Translations under genes and position numbers: made by a program
The notes under the pieces: model-generated
Seen by the model: only the letters and a program-made list of their open reading frames with translations
Databases searched by the model: none
What the model was told of the DNA's origin: nothing
Source: Desulfovibrio sp. ZJ369
GTDB lineage: Bacteria > Desulfobacterota > Desulfovibrionia > Desulfovibrionales > Desulfovibrionaceae
Assembly: GCF_011039085.1 (NCBI RefSeq)
Contig: NZ_JAAKEI010000006.1
Coordinates: forward strand, 1-64,000
Length of the DNA: 64,000 nt
Direction: 5' to 3'
Shown: positions 1 through 9,526 of the stretch, piece by piece
How positions within the stretch are numbered: position 1 is the first letter of the stretch
How the letters are laid out: each line of letters begins with the position of its first letter

Positions 1-1
1 A

Positions 2-397
2 AGCATACTTTCAGCAATCCGGGTAACGGGAGAAACTTGCAGTGTTGTTTTTGATGGGGCACTGGATGGAAAAATGTACAATGCTTATATTGAAAAATTT
101 CTTCTTCCAACGCTTAAAGCTAACGATGTTGTTATAATGGATAATTTGAATGTCCATAAATCAAAAACAGCCCGAAACTTAATAACGGAAAAAGGCTGCA
201 AGTATATTTTCCTTCCAGAATACAGCCCGGATTTAAATCCCATTGAAAAGATGTGGAGCAAAGTGAAACAATTACTTCGTGGTATGAAAGCAAAAACATG
301 TGATGAACTGTATAAATCCATTGGAAAAGCATTAAGTTGTATCACACAAAAAGACGCTGAAGGATGGTTTAAATCCTGTGGATATGTAAAAAGTTAA
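2..397 (+). CDS. IS630-family transposase, C-terminal part (cut by window edge)
   Basis: The reading frame is open to the left edge, so only the last ~131 residues are visible. This is the end of a DDE transposase of the IS630/Tc1-mariner superfamily: the second catalytic Asp is in VVIMDNLNVHKS and the catalytic Glu in YSPDLNPIEKMWSKVK, the usual D..(~35)..E spacing. Family members insert at TA dinucleotides and duplicate the TA. Base composition is far more AT-rich than the neighbouring recJ, as expected for a mobile element. The element ends ~14 bp after the stop codon, on the recJ stop codon. Whether the missing N-terminal half is intact cannot be judged here. Confidence 0.9.
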   Translation, partial: SILSAIRVTGETCSVVFDGALDGKMYNAYIEKFLLPTLKANDVVIMDNLNVHKSKTARNLITEKGCKYIFLPEYSPDLNPIEKMWSKVKQLLRGMKAKTCDELYKSIGKALSCITQKDAEGWFKSCGYVKS

Positions 398-413
398 AAG
401 CAAAATGCTCTAG
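398..413. repeat. Right end of the IS630 element, overlapping the recJ stop
   Basis: The sequence GCAAAATGCTC followed by TA forms the end of the insertion element. The TA is also part of the recJ stop codon (TAG on the minus strand). The same end sequence is found on the short palindromes elsewhere in this window (for example 53465-53475 and 62938-62948). Confidence 0.6.
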
Positions 414-2134
414 GCGGGGCGCCAGTCCTTGATGCCCAGATCCACCGAGGCTATGCCGTTGTACATGTCCAGGCGGGAGGTGTAGGCCAGAAGAATGGTC
501 TGACCCACCAGCGAGGGCGGCAGAGCCTCGGCCATGCGCCAGGCCTTTGCGGAAAGGGTGATACCGCTTTTTTGATCCTGCACTCTGAGCAGGACGTGTT
601 CCCGGCTGTGGCCCAGAAAAGTGCGCTCCTTGACCAGCAGCGGCGGCGAGGCGAAAACGGGTTCGGCATTGCCCGGACCAAAGGGCTGCAAGAGCTCCAG
701 TTCCTTTAAAAAACGGTGTTCGGACGCCCTGGCGAAATCCAGCTCACATTCCAGGGTCAGGCTGGGGCTGAGCGGCTCCGGCCCCAATGCCTCGGCCGCC
801 GCGGCCTCGAATTGCGCGCGAAATTCATTGAGGCGGCGCGGCTCAAGGCGCACTCCGGCTGCCAGCCGGTGCCCGCCGAAGCCCAGCAGGCAGTGCGCTG
901 TGCGGGTCAGGCCGGCGTGCAAATCAAACTCCCGCACGGAACGGCCCGATCCCTTGAGGCAGCCCTGATCATCGCAAAGAATAATGGTGGGCCGGTAAAA
1001 TTCGTCCACAATGCGGGAAGCGACAATCCCCACAATGCCGGGATGCCAGTCCGGGCCGTAGAGCACCAGGCCCGCCCGTGGCCGTTGCGCCAGAAGTTCC
1101 TGGGCCTGCTCGCGCGCCGCGGCCAGGATGCGTTCTTCCTCCAGACGGCGCTCCGTGTTCAGCGCGTCCAGTTGCGCGGCCAGGGCGGCGGCCGCCGCAT
1201 GATCCTTTTCCCGCAGCAGTTGCAGGGCCAGATCCGCCTTGCCCATGCGCCCGGCGGCATTGATCCGCGGAGCCAGTCGAAAGACCGTCTGCCCGGAGCT
1301 CAGGGCCGCGGCCGCGTCAAAGCCGCTGACCACTTTCAGCGCCGCCATGCCGGGGCGAGCCGCGGCGGCCAGTCTGGCCAGACCGCCGCGCACCAGAATG
1401 CGGTTTTCGCCGGTCAGGCGCATGACGTCGGCCAGGGTGCCCAGAGCCACGAGATCCAGAACCTCGTCCATCTTGCAGCGGTTGCCGGTCCGGGCAGAGA
1501 GCAGCGCGTTGAGCCCGGCCATGAGGTAAAAGGCCACGCCCACGCCGGCCAGATGCGGGCAGGGCGAGTCCTCCTGCGGGCCCAGCCTGGGATTGCACAG
1601 CGCATGGGCCAGGGGCAGTTGGGCCGGGGGAAGGTGGTGATCGGTGATGATCACGGTCATGCCCAGATCGCGCGCGCGGCGCACGGCGTCCACATCGGCA
1701 ATGCCGCAGTCCACGCTGAGCAGAATCCCGCAGCCCTGCGCGGCAAGCGCTTCAACACCCTGGATATTGAGACCGTAGCCCTCGGCGCGGCGATCCGGAA
1801 TATGCCAGACAGCCGTAAGGCCGTGAGCCTCCAGAACATCCAGCACCAGACAGGTGGCGGTGATCCCGTCCACATCGTAATCGCCCCAGACCGCGAGCTT
1901 TTTTCCGGCGGCCAATTCCTGCGCAAGGAGTTCCGCGGCCTGAGGAATCTGGGGCCAGCAAGCCGGAGCGGTCAGAGCATGCAGCCGCGCGGAAAGAAAA
2001 TCCTCCATGCAACGGGCTTCGGTAAGGCCCCGTCGCCAAAGGATTTCCAACAGGAGCGGCGAGATGGAAAGTTTTTCGGCCCAAGCCCTGGGCGGCGCGC
2101 CGGGCGGACCTTGCCGGAACTGCCAGTTTTTCAC
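410..2134 (-). CDS. recJ: Single-stranded-DNA-specific exonuclease RecJ
   Basis: A 5'-to-3' single-strand exonuclease of the DHH superfamily, acting in recombinational and mismatch repair in the cytoplasm. Visible motifs: [11 protein letters not shown] (metal-binding motif I, ~residues 83-93), a DCGI motif, ITDHHLPPA (the DHH signature, ~165), then the DHHA1 region with [10 protein letters not shown] (~400). The length of 574 residues is typical. The start is GTG. The gene lies 8 bp downstream of the TPR gene on the same strand, so the two are probably co-transcribed. Its TAG stop is formed at the end of the IS630 element, which indicates an insertion exactly at the end of the gene. Confidence 0.96.
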   Translation of the reverse strand: MKNWQFRQGPPGAPPRAWAEKLSISPLLLEILWRRGLTEARCMEDFLSARLHALTAPACWPQIPQAAELLAQELAAGKKLAVWGDYDVDGITATCLVLDVLEAHGLTAVWHIPDRRAEGYGLNIQGVEALAAQGCGILLSVDCGIADVDAVRRARDLGMTVIITDHHLPPAQLPLAHALCNPRLGPQEDSPCPHLAGVGVAFYLMAGLNALLSARTGNRCKMDEVLDLVALGTLADVMRLTGENRILVRGGLARLAAAARPGMAALKVVSGFDAAAALSSGQTVFRLAPRINAAGRMGKADLALQLLREKDHAAAAALAAQLDALNTERRLEEERILAAAREQAQELLAQRPRAGLVLYGPDWHPGIVGIVASRIVDEFYRPTIILCDDQGCLKGSGRSVREFDLHAGLTRTAHCLLGFGGHRLAAGVRLEPRRLNEFRAQFEAAAAEALGPEPLSPSLTLECELDFARASEHRFLKELELLQPFGPGNAEPVFASPPLLVKERTFLGHSREHVLLRVQDQKSGITLSAKAWRMAEALPPSLVGQTILLAYTSRLDMYNGIASVDLGIKDWRPA

Positions 2135-2142
2135 GGCGGGCG

Positions 2143-3099
2143 TCAGGCCTTGGCCGGGGCCTGTTGGGCGTCCTTGGCCGGGGCCTGCTGGGTAGCCTTG
2201 GCCGGGGCTTGTTGGGAGCCCTGGGCAGGGGCTTGCTGGGCGGTCTGGGTCAGAGCGCGCAGGGCTTCGCGCACGGTTTCCAGGCGATCTTCGGGCACCA
2301 GGTTCTTTTGGATCAGCCAGGCCAGAAACTTGATGGAGGGCTCGTGGCTGGGCGCTATTTCCAGGGCCTTGAGCAGATGATCAATGCAGCCGTTGATGTC
2401 TTTTGTTTCCAGCAGCACGCGGGCCATGTTCATATATAAATTCTCGTCGCTTTGCGAGAGTTGCAGAGCGCGCTGGTAATATTCAAGGGATTGCTGCAAC
2501 ATCTTGTTCTTGCGCAGATTGATTCCGAATTCATTGAACAAATGCTTGTGCTCTGGCTCAAAGGCGCCATCCAGCTTGACCAGCCGCGCGAAAATGTCCT
2601 GGGCTTTTTCCGCGTCGCCCCGTTCCAGATAGGTGAGGCCGATGCCGAAGTTGGCCCGCACGTTTTCCTCGTCTATCTTGAGCGCGCGGGAATATTCATA
2701 TTCGGCGGCAAAGGTTTCGCCTTTCTCCCTGTGACTGTCGCCGTTGTCGACGGAGCGTTGCATTTCCTGCATCTTGGGATAGACGGAGTTCATGTAGAAC
2801 TCCGGTTCGGGCGCGAACTTGCCGATCAGTTCGTCCATGGTGATTTTACGCTTCGGACCGCTGGGCACATAATTGGGGTTCAAGGGCTGACATTCGATGA
2901 CATCGCCGTGCTGTTCAATAAACCAGAAGGTTTTCTGCACGGTTTTGCGCGTGGTGGTGCCGGTGCCTACCTTGCGGATTTCCTGAGTGGAAAAGACGCC
3001 GCGCACTTCAGTCTTGCTCGCCTCGGCACTGGAGGTCGGGGCCGCGGCGGTCTGCGGGGCGTTTGCCGCCGGGGCCGCGGGGATTTGTTCTTTGGGCAT
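2143..3099 (-). CDS. TPR-repeat protein with QAPAK-repeat tail
   Basis: A 318-residue tetratricopeptide-repeat protein of unknown partner. The N-terminal ~60 residues are Ala/Pro/Thr-rich and probably disordered. Three to four TPR units follow (for example the stretches around [16 protein letters not shown] and [14 protein letters not shown]). The C-terminus ends in four imperfect copies of a QQAPAK-type unit, again low complexity. There is no signal peptide, so it is likely cytoplasmic. The ATG at 3099 is chosen because GAGGAAG lies 4-10 bases before it; an in-frame TTG 15 bases upstream is less likely. It precedes recJ closely. A general protein-interaction scaffold is all that can be said. 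Confidence 0.85.
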   Translation of the reverse strand: MPKEQIPAAPAANAPQTAAAPTSSAEASKTEVRGVFSTQEIRKVGTGTTTRKTVQKTFWFIEQHGDVIECQPLNPNYVPSGPKRKITMDELIGKFAPEPEFYMNSVYPKMQEMQRSVDNGDSHREKGETFAAEYEYSRALKIDEENVRANFGIGLTYLERGDAEKAQDIFARLVKLDGAFEPEHKHLFNEFGINLRKNKMLQQSLEYYQRALQLSQSDENLYMNMARVLLETKDINGCIDHLLKALEIAPSHEPSIKFLAWLIQKNLVPEDRLETVREALRALTQTAQQAPAQGSQQAPAKATQQAPAKDAQQAPAKA

Positions 3100-3154
3100 G
3101 ATCTTCCTCAACAAGGCATGTTAGGCCTGAAATTGCCGTTAAGGCATCATGGAG

Positions 3155-3200
3155 AATTTTGCTTTTGAAATTGAATAATTTCAAAAGCAAAATTTTCTAG
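3155..3200. repeat. TA-GAGC family palindrome at the pyrF stop
   Basis: An 18-bp perfect inverted repeat (3155-3172 with 3177-3194, 4-base loop) ends in TTCTAG, where the CTA is the pyrF stop on the minus strand. It may also act as a transcription terminator for pyrF. Confidence 0.75.
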
Positions 3201-3892
3201 AGGGCGCGGCCGGCAGCCATTTCCGCCAGAATGCGCCGTGCGGCTTCCACAGGGGAGGGCGCTTCCAGAATGGGTCTGCCCACGACCAGAAAGTCCGCGC
3301 CCTGGGCCACGGCCCTGGCCGGCGTCATAATCCGGCGCTGATCTCCGGCCGCGCTTCCAGCCGGGCGGATGCCCGGGCAAAGACATTGCAGGCCCGGCAA
3401 AGCCGCCTTGATGTGCCCGGCTTCATGCCCGGAGCAGACCACGCCGTCCAGCCCCCAGGTCTGCGCGCCGTGTGCCAGAGTCAGGGCATGTTCGGCGGGC
3501 GCGGCACTGATGCCGGGCATTTCGCCGGGCATAAAGCTGGTCAGTACCGTGACCCCGAAAAGCAAAGGCTTGCCGCTGGCCATGCCGGACGCAGCCTCCG
3601 CGGCTTCCCGGCACATCCGCTCTCCACCCTGGCAGTGCAGGGTCAGCATATCAATGCCCAACGAGGCGGCCGCCCTGACTGCCTGCCCTACGGTGTGCGG
3701 AATATCGTAAAATTTCAAATCCAGAAAAACATTATAGTGCAAATGCTTGAGCGACTCAATCAGCGCAGGGCCGCCCACGGTGAAAAGCTCCATGCCCACT
3801 TTGCACCAGGGCACGAAACCCCGCAGCTCACGGGCCAGGGAAAGCGCGGCCTCCTGGCGGGGAAAATCCAGGGCGACGATCAGTTGCGCCAT
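3197..3892 (-). CDS. pyrF: Orotidine 5'-phosphate decarboxylase
   Basis: Converts OMP to UMP, the last step of de novo pyrimidine synthesis, as a cytoplasmic TIM-barrel dimer. At 231 residues it has the usual length. Visible: LIVALDF at the N-terminus, the catalytic DLKFYDIPHTV motif (~residues 57-67, Lys and Asp of the active site) and GIRPAG near the phosphate-binding site. Its start overlaps the end of gmk by 13 bases, so the two are translationally coupled in a nucleotide-metabolism operon (yicC-remA-gmk-pyrF). Confidence 0.97.
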   Translation of the reverse strand: MAQLIVALDFPRQEAALSLARELRGFVPWCKVGMELFTVGGPALIESLKHLHYNVFLDLKFYDIPHTVGQAVRAAASLGIDMLTLHCQGGERMCREAAEAASGMASGKPLLFGVTVLTSFMPGEMPGISAAPAEHALTLAHGAQTWGLDGVVCSGHEAGHIKAALPGLQCLCPGIRPAGSAAGDQRRIMTPARAVAQGADFLVVGRPILEAPSPVEAARRILAEMAAGRAL

Positions 3893-4536
3893 GCGTTTTC
3901 CGCCTCGTGTGCAGGTTCCGGGGCGCGGCCAGGGCCGAGCAGACTTTCCAGCAGGCGCGGGTTGCGCTTCGGCGACAGCGTGGCAGCCAGATATACGGCG
4001 CGCAGAGCGTCGTAGGCCGCATCAAGCTCGTCATTGACCAGCAGAGCGTCATACCAGCGGGCCTGGCGCATTTCCCGGCGCGCGTTGGCCAGCCGGCGTT
4101 CAATGGTGGCTTCGTCGTCCAGATCGCGCGCGCGCAGGCGGCGCTCCAGCTCTTCCATGCTCGGCGGCAGGATGAAGGCAAAGGTGGCCTCCTCCAGCGT
4201 CAGCTTGAGCTGGGCCGCGCCCTGGACGTCGATATCAAAGAGCATGTCGCGGCCTTCGCGCAGCAGGGTCTTTACCGGTTGCAACGGCGTGCCGTAAAAA
4301 TTGCCGTGCACCTCGGCCCACTCTGCGAAATAGTTTTCCGCGCGGCGGCGCTGGAAGTCCTCATGGCTCAAGAAAATGTAATCCTTGCCGTCGATCTCGC
4401 CCGCGCGCGGCTTGCGCGTCGTGCAGGAAACAGAATAGCCGAAATGCGGAAATTCCGCCAGAAGCCGCTTGATCAGCGTGGTCTTGCCCGCGCCGGACGG
4501 CGCGCTCACAACCAGCGCTATGCCTTCGCGCCGCAT
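3880..4536 (-). CDS. gmk: Guanylate kinase
   Basis: Phosphorylates GMP to GDP with ATP. The P-loop SAPSGAGKTTLIKRL is at residues ~11-25; the GMP-binding TTRKPRAGEIDGKDY stretch and the lid follow. It is 218 residues, slightly longer than the ~205 of typical members because of a short C-terminal tail. It overlaps remA by one base and pyrF by 13 bases. The gmk-remA-yicC arrangement is common in bacteria, which supports the neighbours' calls. Confidence 0.97.
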   Translation of the reverse strand: MRREGIALVVSAPSGAGKTTLIKRLLAEFPHFGYSVSCTTRKPRAGEIDGKDYIFLSHEDFQRRRAENYFAEWAEVHGNFYGTPLQPVKTLLREGRDMLFDIDVQGAAQLKLTLEEATFAFILPPSMEELERRLRARDLDDEATIERRLANARREMRQARWYDALLVNDELDAAYDALRAVYLAATLSPKRNPRLLESLLGPGRAPEPAHEAENAWRN

Positions 4537-4790
4537 CAGCTCCCTTCCTCCTGCGCAAAACGCTGGCTGATGGTTTCAGGCTGGATGGAGGAAAGGAGCA
4601 CATGGTTGGAATCCGTCACCAGGATGGAGCGCGTCTTGCGCCCCTGGGTGGCGTCAATCAGCCGCCCTTCGGCCCGCGCGTCCTCGCGCAGGCGCTTCAT
4701 GGGCGAGGAGGAAGGGCTGACAATGCTCACCACCCTGCCGGCCAGCACATAATTGCCGAAGCCTATGTTGATCAGACGATCGCCGCGCAT
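4536..4790 (-). CDS. remA: RemA/DUF370 family DNA-binding regulator
   Basis: An 84-residue protein of the DUF370 (extracellular matrix regulatory protein A) family. Typical motifs are [21 protein letters not shown] at the start, then ATQGRKTRS and [14 protein letters not shown]. In Bacillus, RemA is an oligomeric DNA-binding activator of matrix genes. In proteobacteria it is usually found, as here, between yicC and gmk, and its role is unknown. The stop overlaps the gmk start. Confidence 0.92.
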   Translation of the reverse strand: MRGDRLINIGFGNYVLAGRVVSIVSPSSSPMKRLREDARAEGRLIDATQGRKTRSILVTDSNHVLLSSIQPETISQRFAQEEGS

Positions 4791-4796
4791 GGGATC

Positions 4797-5678
4797 CTAT
4801 TCCAGATTCTGAACTTGCTCGCGGCATTTTTCGAGCTCGTTTTTAAAGTCCACGACCAGCCGCGAAAGCTGCACGTCCGGCAGCTTGTTGCCGCAGGTAT
4901 TGATCTCGCGGAAGCACTCCTGAAGCGTGAAATCCAGGCGGCGTCCGGCATCCTTGCCGCTTTGCAGAAGATTGCGCAGGCGTTCCAGATGGGTGCCCAG
5001 ACGGGTCAGCTCTTCGCTCACATCCAGGCGGTCGGCCAGAATGACGATTTCCTGCAGGAAGCGGCTTTCTTCCAGCTCCTGACCGTTTTGCGCAAGAGCA
5101 TCGCCCAGGCGCTCCCGCAGCATATTGGCGCGCTCTTCTTTGATGGCCGGGGCGCGCTCGGCAATCAGCCCCGTCCATTCTTCCATGCGCAGGATGCGCG
5201 AGTGAATGTCCGTGGCGAGCGCGCGACCTTCGTCGGCGCGGGCTTCGTCCCAGTCTTCCAGAGCCAGGGTCAGGCCTGCCTCCAGATTTGCGCTCATGGC
5301 TTCGTCGAGCTCGTCGCCGGTGTCGCCCCACAGAAAAGACAGTTGCAGCAAGGCGTTGTAATCCGGGGTAAAGCTGTCGCCGCGCGTTGTGGCCAGATCG
5401 CGCAGGCTTTGGAGCATGGCCGCGGCCTGCATGCTGTCAAAACGCGGCGTCGGCGCGGCGTCGGCCGCATAGTGCAATTGAAGGCTGATGTCCACCCGGC
5501 CTCTGGAGGCGAAGCGCCGCACCACTTTTTCCAGGCGCGGCTCAAGGCTGCGCACCGCTATGGGCAGCCGCCACTTGAGATCCAGATGACGGCCGTTGAC
5601 GCTTTTGATTTCCCACTGCTGGGTAATATCGGCATTTTCCACCAGACAGCGGCCAAAGCCGGTCATGCTGTGGAGCAT
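4797..5678 (-). CDS. yicC: YicC family endoribonuclease
   Basis: A 293-residue YicC-type protein: MLHSMTGFGR at the N-terminus, the KSVNGRHLDLKWRLP stretch (~30-45) and the C-terminal DUF1732 part with GKDAGRRLDFTLQECFREINTCGNK. YicC proteins are metal-dependent endoribonucleases. The start at 5678 has AGGAAGGAAG upstream; an in-frame ATG 87 bases earlier lacks family similarity. First gene of the yicC-remA-gmk-pyrF operon. Confidence 0.93.
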   Translation of the reverse strand: MLHSMTGFGRCLVENADITQQWEIKSVNGRHLDLKWRLPIAVRSLEPRLEKVVRRFASRGRVDISLQLHYAADAAPTPRFDSMQAAAMLQSLRDLATTRGDSFTPDYNALLQLSFLWGDTGDELDEAMSANLEAGLTLALEDWDEARADEGRALATDIHSRILRMEEWTGLIAERAPAIKEERANMLRERLGDALAQNGQELEESRFLQEIVILADRLDVSEELTRLGTHLERLRNLLQSGKDAGRRLDFTLQECFREINTCGNKLPDVQLSRLVVDFKNELEKCREQVQNLE

Positions 5679-5844
5679 AGCTTCCTTCCTGCTGCAAAGT
5701 ATAATGAAAAATTGTATCTCAGGGCGGGGGAGAAAGCAAGGAAAGCCCTGCTGGGAGACATTCATGCTTTCAATGGAAATGATATTGCAACCATCTGAAA
5801 TTCAAAATGAATTTTTTATAAAATCATCTCAAAGGTGAATCCCT

Positions 5845-5869
5845 CCCTTGCCAAAGGCGAGGGCTTTTC
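5845..5869 (+). terminator. Hairpin with short T-run between yicC and fmdB
   Basis: An 8-bp stem (5845-5852 with 5856-5863, one G-T pair, AAA loop) is followed by CTTTTC on the plus strand. No plus-strand gene ends here, so its role is unclear. A second 8-bp hairpin lies at 5952-5970, just past the fmdB stop. Nothing else is seen in 5679-5980 beyond the yicC leader. Confidence 0.4.
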
Positions 5870-5980
5870 TTGCGCGCGTTGCCTTTCAGCCCGGCGGCGC
5901 AAAGGCCGCCCCGCGGCCTTTGGCCTGAGGCCACAACCGCACAGTGTATCGCGCAATCCAACGGATTGCGGTTATTTTGC

Positions 5981-6214
5981 TCAGGAAAAGCGGCTGCCGC
6001 AGCCCCCGCTGCCGCAAGAAGGCATGCCTCTGCCCAGGGGCCGCACCGGCCCGGGCTTGTACGGGAAAGCCCCGGTTTTCAGAGGGCTCGGGGCGCTCAT
6101 TTGGCGTTGCGTAGCTGTGGAGCCGCATTGCGGGCAGGTCGGAGCCGCGTCGCCGTGGATCAGTTCTTCAAATTTTGTTCCGCAGGCTGTGCAGAGAAAA
6201 TCGTACATGGGCAT
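5981..6214 (-). CDS. FmdB-type zinc ribbon protein
   Basis: A 77-residue protein with the FmdB regulatory-protein signature: MPMYDFLCTACGTKFEEL and a second CPQCGS pair, together a four-Cys zinc ribbon. The C-terminus is Gly/Ser/Cys-rich (CGSGGCGSRFS), also typical. The family was named after a putative regulator of formamidase genes; its function in most bacteria is unknown. GAGGTG lies just before the ATG. It stands alone, in the opposite direction to the PfpI gene. Confidence 0.9.
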   Translation of the reverse strand: MPMYDFLCTACGTKFEELIHGDAAPTCPQCGSTATQRQMSAPSPLKTGAFPYKPGPVRPLGRGMPSCGSGGCGSRFS

Positions 6215-6392
6215 GGGGCACCTCGGCAGTCTGGATTTCAGCCCGGCTCAGGGCTTGCGGATGAGCTTTGCTTGCATATATAAGAGGCTGCATTGATAAT
6301 GGCAAGGGCGGCTTACCCCCCTGCCGTGAATTCGTCAACCGGGCCCCGACGGGGCCATGAAGGCGGCCTGAGCGGGCCGCCCGAGGAGTGAA

Positions 6393-6977
6393 ATGATGAA
6401 AAAGATTCTCTTGCTTGCCGGTGATTATGTGGAAGACTATGAAGTGATGGTTCCGTTTCAGATGTTGCAGATGCTGGGCTATGAGGTGCATGCCGTCTGC
6501 CCCGGCAAAAAGCCAGGCGATGTGGTGCGCACCGCCATCCATGACTTTGAGGGCGATCAGACCTACTCTGAAAAGCGCGGCCACAATTTCGCGATCAACC
6601 ATGATTTCGACAAGGTCGATACCGGGGAGTATGCCGGTCTGGTGGTCCCCGGCGGACGCGCTCCCGAATACCTGCGCCTGAACCAGCGGATTCTGGAAAT
6701 CGTGCGCGAATTCCACGCGGCCCAAAAGCCCATTGCCGCTGTGTGCCACGGCCCGCAGATCCTGGTTTCCGCGGGCATTCTCAAAGGTTGCGCCTGCACT
6801 GCCTATCCGGCGGTGAAGCCCGACGTGGTGGATGCCGGGGCTCAGTGGAGCGAGGCCAATGAATCCTTTACCAACGCCGTCGTCGATGGCAATCTGGTCA
6901 CGGCTCCGGCCTGGCCCGCGCACCCGGCCTGGATTGCCGCTTTCGCCAAGCTGCTGGGAGCCAGGATCAGCATCTGA
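6393..6977 (+). CDS. DJ-1/PfpI family protein
   Basis: A 194-residue protein of the class I glutamine amidotransferase-like DJ-1/PfpI family. The nucleophile elbow Cys is in [10 protein letters not shown] (~residue 115). The N-terminal [19 protein letters not shown] carries the conserved Glu of the family. Members include general stress deglycases, chaperones and glyoxalases; the exact activity cannot be assigned. GAGGAGTG precedes two adjacent ATG codons (6393 and 6396); either could start. It lies alone between fmdB and the diguanylate cyclase. Confidence 0.9.
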   Translation: MMKKILLLAGDYVEDYEVMVPFQMLQMLGYEVHAVCPGKKPGDVVRTAIHDFEGDQTYSEKRGHNFAINHDFDKVDTGEYAGLVVPGGRAPEYLRLNQRILEIVREFHAAQKPIAAVCHGPQILVSAGILKGCACTAYPAVKPDVVDAGAQWSEANESFTNAVVDGNLVTAPAWPAHPAWIAAFAKLLGARISI

Positions 6978-7433
6978 CCTTGATACGATCATCCGTGCGG
7001 ATCAGGGAGCTGCCGTTCAAGCGGTTCTTGCTCTACAGCCCAAAGAAATCGCTGCCGTTCTCCGTATGCCGCTGGAGCGGCGACGGCTGACGCTGGCCTG
7101 TCGGCTTTGTCAAGCTGCGCTTTTTGCGTAAGGAGCGTACCGTCAGAGTGCGCTCCTTTCGCGAGGGGTTCGCCTTTGAGATGATTTTCGCAAAAAATCC
7201 ATTGTAATTTTACATGGTTGAGAAAGAAATTTCACGCTGAAAGTGAATCCTTTCAGGGCGGGTGAACATTGACAAAGAACATTTGAACAGATATTCTGAT
7301 AAGAAAAGCTTATATGCAATATATCGTCTCTTGAAAGCGCGGAAGAGGAAGGGAAGGAGGCCTTTGGGCGCGTAAAAAGGCTCTTCTTTTCCTGCGGCAG
7401 CGCGCAAGGGCGTGCGAGGGGAAGAAGGCAAGG
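6978..7433. other. Intergenic region upstream of the diguanylate cyclase
   Basis: 456 bp without a convincing gene. The stretch 6990-7131 reads as Ala/Leu-rich peptide in one frame but has no start or known motif. A hairpin (7130-7137 with 7151-7158) may terminate the PfpI transcript. The right part becomes AT-rich and holds the promoter listed separately. Confidence 0.4.
7269..7297 (+). promoter_or_regulatory. Sigma-70-type promoter for the diguanylate cyclase
   Basis: A perfect -35 TTGACA (7269-7274), a 17-base spacer and -10 TATTCT (7292-7297). It lies about 140 bases before the ATG at 7434, leaving a long leader. Confidence 0.5.
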
Positions 7434-9338
7434 ATGAAAAGACATGTGCTGCTGAGAACGAATCTTCTCATTTTCGCCATAATTATTTTGGGATTTATGT
7501 GCATTTTTATTCATAATTATCATTATAACAGGGAAATTTTTAAAAAAGATATGGAGCAGGTGGCTCTGTTGACGGAAAAATGTATTTATAATGATATTGA
7601 TTCAATCTTTACAAAGCCTATCCATATCGCGATGACAATGGCAAATGACAATTTTCTTAAGGATTTTCTTGAAACAGAAGACATGATGCCTGATAATGAA
7701 GAATTTTTAAACACAATAAAAAATTATATTTTAACGTACAAAGAAAAATACAACTATGATGCCGTATTTCTGGTATCCACGAAAACGAATCGCTATTATC
7801 ATTTTGAAGGCATTGACCGCATTCTGACGCCGGATAACGCTGAAAATACATGGTATTATTCCTTCCTTGCATCTCCTGACGAGTATGCGCTGAATATTGA
7901 TAACGATGAAGCGGCGCATAATGAAATTGTCGTTTTTATCAACTGTAAAATAAAAAACAAGGCAGGCTCCGTGATCGGCGTGGTGGGGGTTGGCTTCCGC
8001 GTCGATTATTTACAGAAGATATTCAAAGAGTACGAAACGCAATTTGATGTGAAGGTCTACCTGATTGACAATCAGGGCATGATTGAACTTTCCATGGATA
8101 AGACCGGATTCAGGAAGACGGATCTTTTTGCATTGCCTGAATTCAGGGATCTCAAGGAACGGATTCTTTCTGAAAAAGAAAAATGCCAATATTTCTGGTA
8201 TGCCGCAAAAGAGCGTAAGGGCTATCTTGTGGCGAAATATGTGCCGAATCTGGAGTGGCATCTGATTATCGACAATGACGCTGACGTGCTGGCGGAGCAG
8301 ACCAAACGGCAGTTTTTTACCGGCATTATGGTCCTTCTGATGATAGTCGCTCCCGTCCTGATCGTCACCACCTGCATTCTTCGCGGGCATAATATGCGGC
8401 TTGTCAAATTGGCCGTGGCGGAAGAAAAAAAGCGCAGTTCGGTTTTTCAGGTGGAAACCGGAAAGCTGTACGAAAACATTTATGAAGTCGACATTACGCA
8501 TAACCGCGCAGCCAGCGAGGCGACCGAAAGCTATTTTGAAAGTCTGGGCGTGCCGAGGAACACGCCCTATGACGAAGCCTTGCGGATTATCGCCAAAAAA
8601 CAGATCAAAACCGAATATCGCCAGGGCTATCTGGCCACATTCGGCCGCGAGAATGCCTTGCGCGTCTATGCGGAGGGCGGCGACTGCCTGCGCTATGACT
8701 TTATGATTTCCACTGACGCCAGGCCCGACTATCACTGGCTGCGCCTTACGGCCCGCATTTTTCATTGGGATGATGACGGCTCGGTGCGGATGTTGATGTA
8801 TCGCCAGAATGTGGACAAGGAAAAAGAACACGAACAGCATCTGCTGGAAAAAATGCAGCGCGATTCCCTGACCGGCCTTTACAATAAAGCGGCCACCCAG
8901 GAGTATATCCAGCAGCGCCTGTTGCGTCACCCGGGAGAAGTCTTTGCCTTTTTCATCCTGGATATTGATAATTTCAAGAATGTGAACGACAGCTGCGGCC
9001 ATGCCGTGGGCGATATGGTCATTGCGGATTTCGCGGAATTGCTGAAAAAAGAATTTCAGGAGAACGACATCATCGGGCGCATCGGCGGGGATGAGTTCGT
9101 GGCGCTCGTCCGCGCGCCGTCACGGGAGTGGGCGGAGAAAAAGGCTCTGAGCGTGGTGACGGCCATGCGCCATGATGTTACGGACGGCGTGAAGACCTGC
9201 CCCGTTTCCGTCAGCATCGGCGTGGCCCTGGCGCCGGAGGCCGGCGCGGAGTTTGAAACGCTGTATAAGAATGCGGACAGAGCCCTGTACCATACCAAAC
9301 AGCACGGCAAAAACGGCTTTACCCTGTACGATTCCTGA
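7434..9338 (+). CDS. Membrane diguanylate cyclase with periplasmic dCache-like sensor
   Basis: 634 residues. Order: TM helix (~6-26), a ~265-residue periplasmic region resembling dCache sensors (WYYSFLASPDEYALNID, GVVGVGFRVDYLQKIF), a second TM helix (~293-316), a PAS-like linker (~340-460) and a GGDEF domain (~475-634) with intact RIGGDEF. It should make cyclic di-GMP from GTP in response to an external ligand. The inhibitory I-site position reads QEND instead of RxxD, so product inhibition is probably lost. The first ~900 bases are strikingly AT-rich compared with the GGDEF part, suggesting a mosaic origin. A palindromic repeat follows the stop. Confidence 0.92.
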   Translation: MKRHVLLRTNLLIFAIIILGFMCIFIHNYHYNREIFKKDMEQVALLTEKCIYNDIDSIFTKPIHIAMTMANDNFLKDFLETEDMMPDNEEFLNTIKNYILTYKEKYNYDAVFLVSTKTNRYYHFEGIDRILTPDNAENTWYYSFLASPDEYALNIDNDEAAHNEIVVFINCKIKNKAGSVIGVVGVGFRVDYLQKIFKEYETQFDVKVYLIDNQGMIELSMDKTGFRKTDLFALPEFRDLKERILSEKEKCQYFWYAAKERKGYLVAKYVPNLEWHLIIDNDADVLAEQTKRQFFTGIMVLLMIVAPVLIVTTCILRGHNMRLVKLAVAEEKKRSSVFQVETGKLYENIYEVDITHNRAASEATESYFESLGVPRNTPYDEALRIIAKKQIKTEYRQGYLATFGRENALRVYAEGGDCLRYDFMISTDARPDYHWLRLTARIFHWDDDGSVRMLMYRQNVDKEKEHEQHLLEKMQRDSLTGLYNKAATQEYIQQRLLRHPGEVFAFFILDIDNFKNVNDSCGHAVGDMVIADFAELLKKEFQENDIIGRIGGDEFVALVRAPSREWAEKKALSVVTAMRHDVTDGVKTCPVSVSIGVALAPEAGAEFETLYKNADRALYHTKQHGKNGFTLYDS

Positions 9339-9351
9339 GCGCGCGCCCGCC

Positions 9352-9386
9352 AGAGCGTTGAGCTAATTCCATCAGCAAAACGCTCT
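9352..9386. repeat. TA-GAGC family palindrome after the diguanylate cyclase
   Basis: Arms AGAGCGTT (9352-9359) and AACGCTCT (9379-9386), with an imperfectly paired interior. It directly abuts the next repeat, sharing TA at 9386-9387. Confidence 0.7.
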
Positions 9387-9387
9387 A

Positions 9388-9526
9388 GAGCATTTTCACT
9401 TTGAAAATGCTCTGCTGACGCGAAAGCGGCAGCCGCCGCAACGCGGCGTACATTCAGGCGAAAACCGCGTTTTTCGCCTGAATGCCACCTTTGACTTTCA
9501 TAAAAAGTCAAAGGTAATCTGCTCTA
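9388..9526. repeat. 139-bp composite repeat, copy 1, at the dnaE stop
   Basis: Three hairpins in a row: a GAGCATTTTC palindrome at the left, a central inverted repeat around ATTCAGGCGAAAA, and CTTTGACTTT/AAAGTCAAAG at the right. By eye it is identical over all 139 bases to 29237-29375. The CTA at its right end is the dnaE stop codon on the minus strand. Confidence 0.9.

Noticed and set aside
716-2380. 554-codon open frame on the plus strand
   Set aside because: Antisense of recJ and the TPR gene; low-complexity tail copies the QAPAK repeat backwards.
9352-9526. CRISPR-like array from repeated GAGC motifs
   Set aside because: Units are palindromic, of unequal length, not evenly spaced and have no spacers; no cas gene is present.
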